Shown: in pieces, positions 27,779 to 35,742 of the stretch
Layout of the letters: each line of letters begins with the position of its first letter
Position numbering within the stretch: position 1 is the first letter of the stretch
Origin: Nevskiaceae bacterium
GTDB lineage: Bacteria > Pseudomonadota > Gammaproteobacteria > Steroidobacterales > Steroidobacteraceae
Direction: 5' to 3'
Length of the DNA: 64,000 nucleotides
Assembly: GCA_024234075.1 (NCBI GenBank)
Contig: JACKOV010000003.1
Span: forward strand, 186,001 to 250,000
Translations under genes and position numbers: made by a program
The notes under the pieces: model-generated
Told to the model about the DNA's origin: nothing
Databases searched by the model: none
What the model saw: the letters and a program-made list of their open reading frames with translations, nothing else

Positions 27779-27992
27779 GCAGGCTCTCCGGAGAAGGCGG
27801 AAACGGCGATTGTAGGCCAAGCCTGCAGCCTGGGCTGGAGGGGCGCCGCTCGGATCCGGTCCGGCGGAACGGTTGCTGTACCGCGTCGCGGCGGCTAGCC
27901 TGATCCGTCTGCAATGGGCGGTCGGCAGCGATAGGTGGGCCGCGCGGGCGGCTTGCGCCCGCAGTCATGGAGGACTCTCAAGGAGCGTCGGG

Positions 27993-28691
27993 ATGTTCGA
28001 TGGACTGCAAGTGCTCTGCTTCGATCTCGACGACACGTTCTGGGACGTGCAGCGGGTACTGGATCGGGCCGAGCAGCGTGTCGCGGAATTCTTCGCGGCG
28101 CGCTATCCGCTGCTCGCGCAGCGTCATTCGCGCGCCGATCTGCGTGCGGCGCGCCTCGCCCTCATCGACGAGAACCCGCAGCGCGCGCATGACATGACCT
28201 GGCTGCGTACCGAGACGGTCCGCCGTTTGGCGGTTGCCGCGGGCTATCCGGAAGCGGCGGGGCAGGAAGCGTTCGAGGTGTTCATCGCCGCGCGCAACCA
28301 GGTGGAGCTGTTTCCCGATGTGCGTCCGGCGCTGGATCGCCTGGCCGCGCACTTCAGGCTCGCGACGTTCTCCAACGGCAATGCCGATCTCGGGCGCATC
28401 GGCCTGGCGCCGTTGTTCGCGGTCTCGTTGAATGCCGAAAGGGTGGGCGTGGCGAAACCGCATGCCGCGGCGTTCGCTGCCGTGGCGCGTGAGCTCGACT
28501 GCGAGCCACGGCGAATGCTGTATGTCGGCGACGATCCGCATATCGATGTCGCCGGTGCGCGTGCCGCGGGCCTGCGCACCGCCTGGATCAACCGCTCCCG
28601 CAGCAGCTGGCCGGATACGCACTCGCCGGCGGATCTCGAAATTGCCGATCTACACCAGCTCGAGGCCGCGCTGCTCGACGAACTCGAATAG
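27993..28691 (+). CDS. HAD-superfamily hydrolase (subfamily IA)
   Basis: A 232-residue phosphatase-like protein with all four HAD motifs: LCFDLDDTFWDV (nucleophile and acid/base Asp), LATFSNGN, the lysine in VGVAKPHAAAF and the acidic pair in MLYVGDDPHIDVAGA. The cap is helical (type IA), as in YjjG-like nucleotidases and 5-amino-6-(5-phosphoribitylamino)uracil phosphatase (YigB), and YigB-like function is a reasonable guess from the DDTFWD form, not more. ATG 27993 follows AAGGAG at a good distance. The 3' end overlaps the opposing VOC gene by 42 bp. Confidence 0.88.
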   Translation: MFDGLQVLCFDLDDTFWDVQRVLDRAEQRVAEFFAARYPLLAQRHSRADLRAARLALIDENPQRAHDMTWLRTETVRRLAVAAGYPEAAGQEAFEVFIAARNQVELFPDVRPALDRLAAHFRLATFSNGNADLGRIGLAPLFAVSLNAERVGVAKPHAAAFAAVARELDCEPRRMLYVGDDPHIDVAGARAAGLRTAWINRSRSSWPDTHSPADLEIADLHQLEAALLDELE

Positions 28692-29606
28692 CTCCTCGTT
28701 CGGGCCGCGCACCAGCATGGTTGGCTGACCGTCGACGTCCTGCGGCTCGACTTCGATCGACGCGCCCTGCTCCGACAAGCGTCGGCGCAATGCCTGCAGA
28801 TCGCGGGTCGCATGGGTGTACAGGCCGACGCCGAGTCGCGAGGGGTGCATGCGGCCGGTCAGGCGGCGCCTGGACGCACCACCGAAGTAGACCAGCAGGA
28901 TCTTGCCGCTGGGCTCCTGGTCCGCCTGGTAGGTCAGGAAATGCACGCGCGAGCCACGCGGGATTCCGACCAGATCGTTGACGCGATCGCGGAACTCGGG
29001 CGCGGTTTCGGCGTCGGTCGCGGCCGTGAGGCCGAGCGCTTCGCCATAGAACCGCCGGGTGTCGGCGATGTCGCCGGCCACCACCGAGATGGTCGGTACC
29101 TCGCTGTACTTGCCATGCGGCGTGCCGGCGCGCATCTGGTTCGGCGGATGCTTGTGGCCGACCATGATCAGCAAGGGCACGCCGTCCGGGCCGAACAGCA
29201 CGCATTCCTCCTGCTCGTTGCCGTCGATGACATGACGCACCGGTTTCGAGCGTGCGATGCAGCCGGCCGCGACCAGCTCCCGCCAGGAATCCTCGACGGG
29301 GCTGCGGACGTAGAAGTCGATGGCCTTCGGGCCGATGTCGAGCGGCGAGTCGGGGCCGCCGATCTGGGTGTCGAGGCGCACGACCTCGTGCGGAGCCGGC
29401 TGCAGCGCGACCAGTCGCAGCCGGCCGACCGGATAGCCCCGGCAGGACAGCTCGACCATCTCGCCGCGCGTGTCCGCGGGCAGGTCCCACAGCTTCGCCC
29501 GGGAAGCGGAAACCGGACTGCGGTGCTCGATCCGCAAGCCCATGACCTCGTGGAACAGACGCAGGGCCGCTGCGAGATCCGTGACGCCCACCGAGATCGA
29601 CTGCAT
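28650..29606 (-). CDS. VOC superfamily protein, two glyoxalase-like domains
   Basis: A 318-residue protein with two vicinal-oxygen-chelate modules (SISVGVTDLAAALRLFHEVM at the N-terminus; ISVVAGDIADTRRFYGEALG from about residue 175) and a terminal FEFVEQRGLEL strand. VOC proteins include glyoxalases, extradiol dioxygenases and resistance proteins; clear metal ligands are not obvious enough to choose. I favour ATG 29606, giving MQSISVG, which fits VOC starts. In-frame ATGs at 29618 and 29627 exist; the last would overlap the divergent GST start codon itself. Its 3' end overlaps the HAD gene on the other strand. Confidence 0.82.
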   Translation of the reverse strand: MQSISVGVTDLAAALRLFHEVMGLRIEHRSPVSASRAKLWDLPADTRGEMVELSCRGYPVGRLRLVALQPAPHEVVRLDTQIGGPDSPLDIGPKAIDFYVRSPVEDSWRELVAAGCIARSKPVRHVIDGNEQEECVLFGPDGVPLLIMVGHKHPPNQMRAGTPHGKYSEVPTISVVAGDIADTRRFYGEALGLTAATDAETAPEFRDRVNDLVGIPRGSRVHFLTYQADQEPSGKILLVYFGGASRRRLTGRMHPSRLGVGLYTHATRDLQALRRRLSEQGASIEVEPQDVDGQPTMLVRGPNEELFEFVEQRGLELV

Positions 29607-29625
29607 TGCCGTTATCATCGCGCTC

Positions 29626-30261
29626 ATGATCGAACTCTACACGCAAGCCACGCCGAACGGTCACAAGGTCTCGATCCTGCTCGAAGAGCTGGGTCTGCCG
29701 TATCGCATCCACCGGGTCGATCTGCTCAACGACGAACAGTTCTCGCCGGCATTCATCGCAATCAACCCGAACGGCAAGATCCCTGCGATCGTCGATCCGG
29801 AGGGTCCCGATGGCCAGCCGATCAACGTCTGGGAGTCGGGTGCGATCCTGATCTACCTGGCCGAGAAAACCGGCAGTGCGTTGCTGCCGCAGGCACCGCG
29901 CGAGCGTTACGCGACGCTGCAATGGCTGATGTTCCAGATGGCCGGCGTCGGGCCGATGTTCGGCCAGGCCGGGCACTTCACGCTGTATGCCAAGGAAAAG
30001 ATCCCGTACGGCATCGATCGCTACAGCAACGAAGCGAAGCGCCAGCTCGGCGTGCTGGACGGCCAGCTCGGCCGGCATCGCTACGTCGCAGGCGAGCACT
30101 ACAGCATCGCCGACATCGCGATCTTTCCGTGGATGAGTTCGGCGTTGCGGATCCCGACCATCGGCAGCCTCGATCCCTGGCCGAACGTGCGGCGCTGGCG
30201 CGCCGGGCTCGAGGCACGTCCGGCCGTGCAGCGCGGACTCGCCCAGCCGAAACGCGACTGA
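29626..30261 (+). CDS. Glutathione S-transferase, YfcG/YghU-like disulfide-bond oxidoreductase
   Basis: A 211-residue cytosolic GST. The thioredoxin-like N-domain begins MIELYTQATPNGHKVSILLE, with the TPNGxK motif of Nu-class/YfcG enzymes, then NPNGKIPAIVDPEG (cis-Pro) and VWESGAILIYLAEK (glutathione gamma-Glu binding Glu-Ser). The all-helical C-domain has the N-capping box HYSIADIAIFPW. Nu-class members bind two glutathiones and reduce disulfides; that is family knowledge, not shown here. It is divergent from the VOC gene with at most 19 bp between starts. Confidence 0.92.
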   Translation: MIELYTQATPNGHKVSILLEELGLPYRIHRVDLLNDEQFSPAFIAINPNGKIPAIVDPEGPDGQPINVWESGAILIYLAEKTGSALLPQAPRERYATLQWLMFQMAGVGPMFGQAGHFTLYAKEKIPYGIDRYSNEAKRQLGVLDGQLGRHRYVAGEHYSIADIAIFPWMSSALRIPTIGSLDPWPNVRRWRAGLEARPAVQRGLAQPKRD

Positions 30262-30280
30262 ACCGGGCGGCGGGCCGTGC

Positions 30281-31027
30281 TCACTGCGCGGTATAGCCGC
30301 CGTCGATCAAGAGGCTGCTGCCGGTGATCAGCGAGGCTGCGGGCGAGCACAGGAACAGCACCGCCGCCGCCACTTCGTCGATCGAGCCGATGCGGCCGAG
30401 CGGAATGCGCCGCAGTGTGTCTTCGCGGAACGCGGCGTCTTCGAAGAACGGCCGGGTCAGCGGCGTTTCGATGTAGGTCGGGGCAACGGCATTGACGCGG
30501 ATGCCGCGCGGTGCGAGTTCGACGGCCATCGCCTTGGTCAGGCCTTCGATCGCCCATTTGGTCATGCAGTAAACCGAGCGGTTGGGCGCGCCGACATGGC
30601 CCATCTGCGACGACATGTGGACGATCGCGCCGCCGCTTCCGCCGCCGCGCAGCATCGCGCGTGCCGCGGCCTGCGCGGTGACGAACATCGAGCGGACGTT
30701 CAGGTCCAGCAGGTGATCGAGTGCCTCGAGCGGCACGTCGAGAAACGGCATCGGACGGTTGCCGCCGGCGTTGTTGACCAGCACGTCGCAGCGCGGCAGC
30801 GCCGCGAACAGCGCGCCGACCGCGGCCGCATCGGTGACGTCGCAGGGCAGGGCGCGGGCCCGCCCGCCGTCGGCACGCAATCTGGCGGCGGCCTGCTCGA
30901 GATCCTCGGCGCCGCGGCTGATCATCACCACTTCGGCACCGCTTGCGGCAAAAGCCTGCGCACAGCCCAGGCCCAGCCCGCGGCTTGCTCCCGTGACCAC
31001 CACGACTTTGCCGTCGAACAGGCTCAT
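30281..31027 (-). CDS. SDR family oxidoreductase
   Basis: A 248-residue classical short-chain dehydrogenase/reductase. The cofactor loop VVVTGASRGLGLGCAQ, the acidic/basic position MISRG that tends to favour NADP(H), DVLVNNAGGNRP, the catalytic Ser in VHMSSQMGHVG, and YCMTK (Tyr-x3-Lys) are all intact, and it ends in the usual SLLIDGGYTAQ. ATG 31027 (MSLFDGKVVVVTG) is preferred over an ATG 20 codons upstream. The substrate is unknown; gluconate-5-dehydrogenase- and 3-oxoacyl-reductase-like members share this pattern. Confidence 0.92.
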   Translation of the reverse strand: MSLFDGKVVVVTGASRGLGLGCAQAFAASGAEVVMISRGAEDLEQAAARLRADGGRARALPCDVTDAAAVGALFAALPRCDVLVNNAGGNRPMPFLDVPLEALDHLLDLNVRSMFVTAQAAARAMLRGGGSGGAIVHMSSQMGHVGAPNRSVYCMTKWAIEGLTKAMAVELAPRGIRVNAVAPTYIETPLTRPFFEDAAFREDTLRRIPLGRIGSIDEVAAAVLFLCSPAASLITGSSLLIDGGYTAQ

Positions 31028-31206
31028 GTCAGCAGTGTAGCGGGTCCGCTGCCAGACGGAATGGACAGCGGCGGACGAGGTGTCCACTTCCGGTTGAGCA
31101 GGCGGTCAAACAAATGCCGTCCATAAATCCGGAGCGCGTCACGGCGCCATGACCGGCAGTCGCGTTCCACTGGTTATGTCCGTGTCGCAGCAGAGGATGG
31201 AGCGCG

Positions 31207-31839
31207 ATGACGCAGTGCAACGTTGCCGACATGCAAGTCGTTCCGGTGGCCAACCTGACGGAGTTCTTCCGCGATGCCCTGCAAGGGGCGCTGGGTCACC
31301 AGCAACTGAAAGTGGGTGATCAGACGGAGCACTACGTCGTCAATCTGCTGACGCTGTTCGCCCGCGCCGAGGCCTTGCAGGACGATGTGCCGACCCGGGC
31401 CGCGCACCGGCCGCTGGCCGCCTTGCTCGCCGATGCCAACGATGCGCCGAGCACCGAGGCACGCTGCCGCGCGCTGCAGCGGCTGGGAGACGTTTCGCTG
31501 TTCTTTGCGGGGTTTTTTGCCGGCAGCTTTGCGCGCAAGCTGGTCGGCATCGACTATCACATCGCGATGGGCGGCCGGGCTTACGGCACGCTTGCCGAGG
31601 CGATGACGCGCGGGCCGCGCCGGGTACTTGGGCAGGTGTTCGGCGAGCTGGCGACGAAGTTCCAGCCGCTGGTCGATGCGCTCAACGAAATCTCCGAGAC
31701 CGCGTATCGGCACAGCGACCGGGATCTGCTGCGGCTCTACGAGGTGTGGCTGAAGACCGACAGCCGCCGTGCGCACGCTCTGCTCGAGCGGCTCGGCGTT
31801 GCGCCGGCTCGTTCGGCCGGGCTGTTGCGTACCCATTGA
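31207..31839 (+). CDS. Conserved protein of unknown function (210 aa)
   Basis: I do not recognise a named domain. The protein is soluble, mostly helical, with a conserved-looking N-terminal stretch (NLTEFFRDALQGALGHQQLK, HYVVNLLTLFARAEAL) and a core with RLGDVSLFFAGFFAGSFARK and VGIDYHIAMGGRAYGTLAEA; the C-terminus carries LLRLYEVWLKTDS. No signal peptide or transmembrane span is evident apart from the short FFAGFFAG segment. A purine-rich site (GAGGATGGAG) precedes ATG 31207. It is followed 33 bp downstream by a second unknown gene, so the two probably act together. Confidence 0.8.
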   Translation: MTQCNVADMQVVPVANLTEFFRDALQGALGHQQLKVGDQTEHYVVNLLTLFARAEALQDDVPTRAAHRPLAALLADANDAPSTEARCRALQRLGDVSLFFAGFFAGSFARKLVGIDYHIAMGGRAYGTLAEAMTRGPRRVLGQVFGELATKFQPLVDALNEISETAYRHSDRDLLRLYEVWLKTDSRRAHALLERLGVAPARSAGLLRTH

Positions 31840-31872
31840 GGCGGCGCGCAGCCCTTGCCGAAGGGTCATCGC

Positions 31873-32535
31873 ATGCTGTTGCGTCGACTCCAGGAGTTGC
31901 TCACGGGTATCTACGACTTGCCCATCGACTGCGATGTGTGCGATTTCGTCACCAGCGACCGACAGCTGTTGCCCGAACACTTGCGCAGCTGCGGCACGGA
32001 CGAGCAACTGCTGGTGCGGCCGGGCGCCGACGAAGTCGCGATGACCTTGTTCCTCGATGCCGCTCTGCTCGAGCGGCTCGAGCAGGCCGATCCGCTGGCG
32101 GAGCTGCACGGCCGCAATCTCGGCGATTTCTGGACGGTGCTCGAAGGAGTCAGCCACTTCGTCTGCGTGGCCTGGAACGCGGGCCATGATCGCGACGTTT
32201 CGATGCTCGAGCTGGAGATGCAGGCCGAAATCGACAAGTACGTGGTGAGCTGCTGGCTGCTGCGCCGGCAATCACCGGGACGTTTCCCGAGCGAGCTGCA
32301 TCCGCTGTTGTTCGAGCAGACACGGGTCGACCCCCGGCTGGCAGGCGAGCGTGTCGGCTTGTACCGCGCCGCGACGCGATATGCGGCGCGCTTTTGCCGC
32401 GATGTGGAGCGACGTTTGCGTCGCGACGACCGGCAGGGTGCCGCGCTGGCAGTCGCCGAGCCCGTGCTGCGCCGGTTCTACCGGCTGCCGGGCCGCAGCA
32501 AGCTCGAGTTCATCGCTGTAGCCGCGGCGAGTTGA
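31873..32535 (+). CDS. Conserved protein of unknown function with N-terminal Cys cluster (220 aa)
   Basis: I do not recognise the family. Near the N-terminus it has IDCDVCDFVTSD followed by PEHLRSCGTDEQLL (Cys-x2-Cys and a later Cys), then DLEVSH-like helices around LEGVSHFVCVAWNAGHDRDV, ELEMQAEIDKYVVSCWLLRR and a basic C-terminal region. The Cys cluster may bind metal or be structural; neither can be decided. ATG 31873 is preferred over an in-frame TTG at 31855. It is coupled to the unknown gene upstream and ends against a convergent gene across a hairpin. Confidence 0.75.
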   Translation: MLLRRLQELLTGIYDLPIDCDVCDFVTSDRQLLPEHLRSCGTDEQLLVRPGADEVAMTLFLDAALLERLEQADPLAELHGRNLGDFWTVLEGVSHFVCVAWNAGHDRDVSMLELEMQAEIDKYVVSCWLLRRQSPGRFPSELHPLLFEQTRVDPRLAGERVGLYRAATRYAARFCRDVERRLRRDDRQGAALAVAEPVLRRFYRLPGRSKLEFIAVAAAS

Positions 32536-32553
32536 AACGGCGGAGCCGCCGTT
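32536..32553. terminator. Hairpin between convergent unknown genes
   Basis: Perfect palindrome AACGGCGG-AG-CCGCCGTT immediately after the stop of the 220-residue gene. The effective stem is AACGGC/GCCGTT with a six-base loop. There is no long U-tract, but its location between convergent genes suggests a bidirectional terminator. Confidence 0.4.
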
Positions 32554-32563
32554 CTACGGCCGG

Positions 32564-32956
32564 TCAATCGTCGCCGTTCTCGGCGCGCTTGCGGCGTTCC
32601 TCGAGTTCGCGGGTCATCTTCAGCCATTCGCCGAGCTTGTGCAGGTCCTTGGGCTTGCGCGGCGCCGCTGGCGGTGCGGCGAATGCACCGCCGACCCGCT
32701 GGTAGGGCTCGAAGCCGTTGGAGCGATAGCGCTCGGTCTTGAAGGGCGGATTCAGGCGGCCGCTGCGGGCGGGAGAGTCCTCGACCAGTTTGAGTACGTC
32801 ACGACCCCCGTCCGGGTTGTCCGGCAGGCGTGCCCACTCCATTCGGGCATTGCCCAGGTGATCGTGTTCCACCCGCCCCAACCGTCGCCGCGGAAAGGCG
32901 ATTTCGGTCGGGGCGTCTTCGGTCCGGGCACGCGAGTTCTTGTCGTAGTCCCGCAT
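32564..32956 (-). CDS. Conserved hypothetical protein (130 aa)
   Basis: A small hydrophilic protein, rich in Arg, Asp, Glu and Pro, likely unstructured over much of its length. The central part (RRRLGRVEHDHLGNARMEWA, LVEDSPARSGRLNPPFKTER) looks conserved in style and the C-terminus is a charged helix (LGEWLKMTRELEERRKRA). No domain is recognised. Codon use matches the neighbours. The upstream NUDIX gene is on the same strand 45 bp away, so the two may be co-transcribed. Confidence 0.7.
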   Translation of the reverse strand: MRDYDKNSRARTEDAPTEIAFPRRRLGRVEHDHLGNARMEWARLPDNPDGGRDVLKLVEDSPARSGRLNPPFKTERYRSNGFEPYQRVGGAFAAPPAAPRKPKDLHKLGEWLKMTRELEERRKRAENGDD

Positions 32957-33001
32957 GGGCAGGAGTCTAGGAGACGCGTCGGCCCGGATCTGTGACAGCG
33001 A

Positions 33002-33532
33002 TCACGCTTCGTGGCCGTGTAGCCGGTGCCGGGCCTTCAGCAGGCCCAGGCAGGTCTTGCCATCGGTGAATTCGCCGCTGTGGACCTTGTCGATGGCCTG
33101 GTCGAACGGCAGCCAGTGCACTTCGAACACTTCGCCGTCCTCCGGTGCGTGCATCGCCGGCTCGAGGTCCGTGGCGAGGTACAGATAGATGCGCTCGGTG
33201 AATACCCCTGGGGAACTGATGTACCAGCCGAGGTCTTCCCAGTGGCGCGCCCGCACGCCGCCCTCTTCGGCGAGTTCGCGGCGAATGGTCGCGGCGGGCG
33301 GCTCGCCAGGCTCGAGCTTGCCGGCAGGGAGCTCCCAGATCCAGCCGCCGGCGGCATGACGGAACTGATGCAGCAGGCAGACGCGCTGCCCGGCGTCGAT
33401 GGCGACCACGGCGGCTCCGCCGGGGTGATGCAGGATCTCGAGGTCGGTGCGATGGCCGTTCGGCAGCTCGACCGTCTCGACGTTGAGCCGGACCACGCGC
33501 CCGGCATAGATCTCGCGCTTGGCGATCAGCAT
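33002..33532 (-). CDS. NUDIX hydrolase, ADP-ribose/ADP-sugar pyrophosphatase type
   Basis: A 176-residue NUDIX hydrolase. The NUDIX box is complete, from GKLEPGEPP to RRELAEEGGV (G-x5-E-x7-RELxEExG), on an ADP-ribose-pyrophosphatase-like frame with the N-terminal strand pair (YAGRVVRLNVETVELPNG) that family uses for dimerisation and the VCLLHQFRHAAGGWIWELPA segment. It should hydrolyse ADP-ribose or a related sugar nucleotide in the cytoplasm. It could functionally connect with the ADP-ribosylglycohydrolase fusion at 21310-22842, though they are 10 kb apart. Confidence 0.9.
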   Translation of the reverse strand: MLIAKREIYAGRVVRLNVETVELPNGHRTDLEILHHPGGAAVVAIDAGQRVCLLHQFRHAAGGWIWELPAGKLEPGEPPAATIRRELAEEGGVRARHWEDLGWYISSPGVFTERIYLYLATDLEPAMHAPEDGEVFEVHWLPFDQAIDKVHSGEFTDGKTCLGLLKARHRLHGHEA

Positions 33533-33645
33533 GATGCAATCCGCTCCCTGGAGCGCGGGCGTACCCGCGATTGGTCTACGATGCGGGCCAGACCGCGATC
33601 GGCACGGCGCCGCGCCGTGTGCCCCAGCTTACAGGGAGAACGACG

Positions 33646-34701
33646 ATGCGATTCAGACAGCTTGGCCGCTCGGGCCTCAAGGTCTCGGAACTCTGCCTCG
33701 GCACCATGACCTTCGGCGAGCAGTCGGGCTTTGGCGCAGCCGCGGCCGAGTGCCGGCGAATGTTCGATGCCTATCTCGAGGCCGGCGGAAATTTCATCGA
33801 TACCGCGAACATCTATACCTCCGGTACCAGCGAGCAACTGCTCGCGGAGATGATCGCCGCCGAGCGTGGCCGGCTGGTCGTGGCCAGCAAGTTCTCCATG
33901 ACGACCGATCCGCGGAATCCGAATGCCGGCGGCAATTCGCGCAAGAACCTGCAGCAGTCGCTGGAGGCCAGCCTGCGCCGGCTCGGTACCGACTACCTCG
34001 ATCTCTATTGGGTACATGCCTGGGATGGCATGACGCCGCTCGACGAGTTGCTGCGCGCGCTGGACGACGCAGTGCGGGCCGGCAAGGTGCTGTACACGGG
34101 TTTTTCCAATGTGCCGGCCTGGGTCGTTGCGCGCGCACAGACACTGGCCGAGCTGCGTGGCTGGTCGCGGTTCGTCGCCCTGCAGCTGCACTACAGCCTG
34201 GTCGAGCGTGGCGTGGAACGCGAGCTGCTGCCCTGCGCGACGGCGCTCGGCCTCGCAGTCACGGCCTGGAGCCCGCTCGGCGGCGGCGTGTTGAGCGGCA
34301 AGTATTCCAGCGATCCAGCGCAGCGTGCCGCGCAGCCCGGCCGGCTGACGACGACCGGTTGGGGACGCCTGCTGCTCAACGACCGCAACCTGGCGATCGC
34401 GTCCGTCGTGCGCGAGGTGGCTGAGGCGACGGCCCACACCCCTTCGCAAGTCGCGCTACGCTGGTTGCTGCACTGCCCCGGCGGCGTCGTGCCGATCATC
34501 GGCACCCGCAGCCTCGCGCAACTGCAGGACCTGCTCGGTGCAACCCGGTTCGAACTCGATACAGAGACTCTGGCGCAGCTCGATGCGGCAAGTGCCATCG
34601 ATCCCGGGTATCCGAAATCGCTGCTGGATAGTGCTGCGGGGCGGAGGATGGTTCACGGGGAGATGGATGCGGTTCGCGCGGGCGTTTCATTCGTGGGCTG
34701 A
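33646..34701 (+). CDS. Aldo/keto reductase
   Basis: A 351-residue TIM-barrel NADPH-dependent oxidoreductase. It begins MRFRQLGRSGLKVSELCLGT, has the catalytic Asp and Tyr in NFIDTANIYTSGTSEQLLAE, the Lys in LVVASKFSM and the His in DLYWVHAWDG. The C-terminal cofactor site has IIGTRSLAQLQDLLGATRFE. The pattern belongs to the AKR group with L-glyceraldehyde-3-phosphate reductase and other broad-specificity members; the substrate is not predictable. AGGGAGA precedes ATG 33646; upstream in-frame codons are not conserved. Confidence 0.92.
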   Translation: MRFRQLGRSGLKVSELCLGTMTFGEQSGFGAAAAECRRMFDAYLEAGGNFIDTANIYTSGTSEQLLAEMIAAERGRLVVASKFSMTTDPRNPNAGGNSRKNLQQSLEASLRRLGTDYLDLYWVHAWDGMTPLDELLRALDDAVRAGKVLYTGFSNVPAWVVARAQTLAELRGWSRFVALQLHYSLVERGVERELLPCATALGLAVTAWSPLGGGVLSGKYSSDPAQRAAQPGRLTTTGWGRLLLNDRNLAIASVVREVAEATAHTPSQVALRWLLHCPGGVVPIIGTRSLAQLQDLLGATRFELDTETLAQLDAASAIDPGYPKSLLDSAAGRRMVHGEMDAVRAGVSFVG

Positions 34702-34928
34702 GACAGACGCTGGTGCCAGCGTTGGGGCTGGATCGGATGAGAGGGCTTGGGGCGCGGCGTAGCGCGCCAGGACGGCGCGCTCCGAGGCCCCCATGGATGG
34801 GTTCACGGCCGTCCGCGCGCAAGACCTCTCACACGCCAGCACTCGCCGGCTGCGCCGCCGTTCCGCGCAAGGACTCTCCGCTACCACCCCCGTCAAATCA
34901 GGAGGAAGGCCCCGCGCCCAGACGTACC
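34702..34928. repeat. Intergenic sequence with candidate dispersed-repeat core
   Basis: A 227-bp gap between convergent genes. It contains palindromic GC stretches (GGCGCGGCGTAGCGCGCC at about 34751-34768) and a core CCCCCATGGATGGGTTCACG (about 34790-34809) of a kind I associate with short dispersed intergenic repeats in several gammaproteobacteria. Only one copy occurs in this window, so the repeat call is unproven. No gene is supported. Confidence 0.3.
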
Positions 34929-35522
34929 CTAGCGCGAGAGAGCGTGATACTCCTCGTTCGGCATCATGTCCGTCGCGGTCGCCAGCCGGTTGGTCATGTT
35001 GAAGAAGGCTGCGACTGAGCTGATGTCCCAGATGTCGCGATCGCTGAAGCCTGCCTTGGTGAGTGCGCGGCGTTCGGCGGCGCCGGTGGCGGCCGGGTCG
35101 ACGGTGAGGCGGTGCGCGAACTCGAGCATCGCCCGCTGTTTCGGCGTCACCTGTGCGACGCGCCAGTTCATGACCAGGGTTTCGCCCAGCGAAGCGTCGC
35201 CGGACATCTCGCGTACGGCCTGGCCGTGGGCGGTGAGGCAGTAGTAGCAGCGGTTCGCGGACGAGACCACGACGGCGATCATCTCGCGTTCCAGCCGGGA
35301 GAGCCGCGACTCGCCCAGCATCAGGTCGTTGTACATCGCGATGAAGGCGCGCAACTTGGTCGCGTCGAAGCTGTAGGCGGCGAGCACGTTGGGCACGAAG
35401 CCGATTTTCTGGTCGCAGATCTCGAAGTATTTGCGCAGGTCCGGATCGAGTTTGCCGCGGGTCGGGATCGGCAGCTTCAGACCGATCATCTTCGCGGGTT
35501 GGGCGCGGTAGCGGCGGGTCAT
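34929..35522 (-). CDS. AhpD-like/carboxymuconolactone decarboxylase family protein (peroxidase-related)
   Basis: A 197-residue helical protein of the AhpD/CMD superfamily. The redox pair is present as CxxC in SSANRCYYCLTAHGQAVREM, with the conserved downstream His; flanking helices (IGFVPNVLAAYSF, LEREMIAVVVSSAN, TPKQRAMLEFAHRLT) match the peroxidase-related subgroup. It likely cycles a disulfide in peroxide defence, although the electron donor is unknown. ATG 35522 follows CCAGGAAGAG on the minus strand. It is divergent from the helicase gene across 220 bp. Confidence 0.88.
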   Translation of the reverse strand: MTRRYRAQPAKMIGLKLPIPTRGKLDPDLRKYFEICDQKIGFVPNVLAAYSFDATKLRAFIAMYNDLMLGESRLSRLEREMIAVVVSSANRCYYCLTAHGQAVREMSGDASLGETLVMNWRVAQVTPKQRAMLEFAHRLTVDPAATGAAERRALTKAGFSDRDIWDISSVAAFFNMTNRLATATDMMPNEEYHALSR

Positions 35523-35742
35523 CTCTTCCTGGCCTCCTGGGGTGGGACATTCGGCTGGCTGGCGGTCGGTCACTCGCTCACCGCCACTACCGGCCGATGC
35601 CGCGAACCGGCACACGCACGGCAGTCCAGCGTGATGCGCTTCCCGGAATCTTGGGGGAATGCCGGAAGGCGCACAACTTTCTGTGAACGGCGGCGCGGCT
35701 CGCGGATGGCCCCGGTTCGGCCCCTTACGTATAGTCGTGGCG

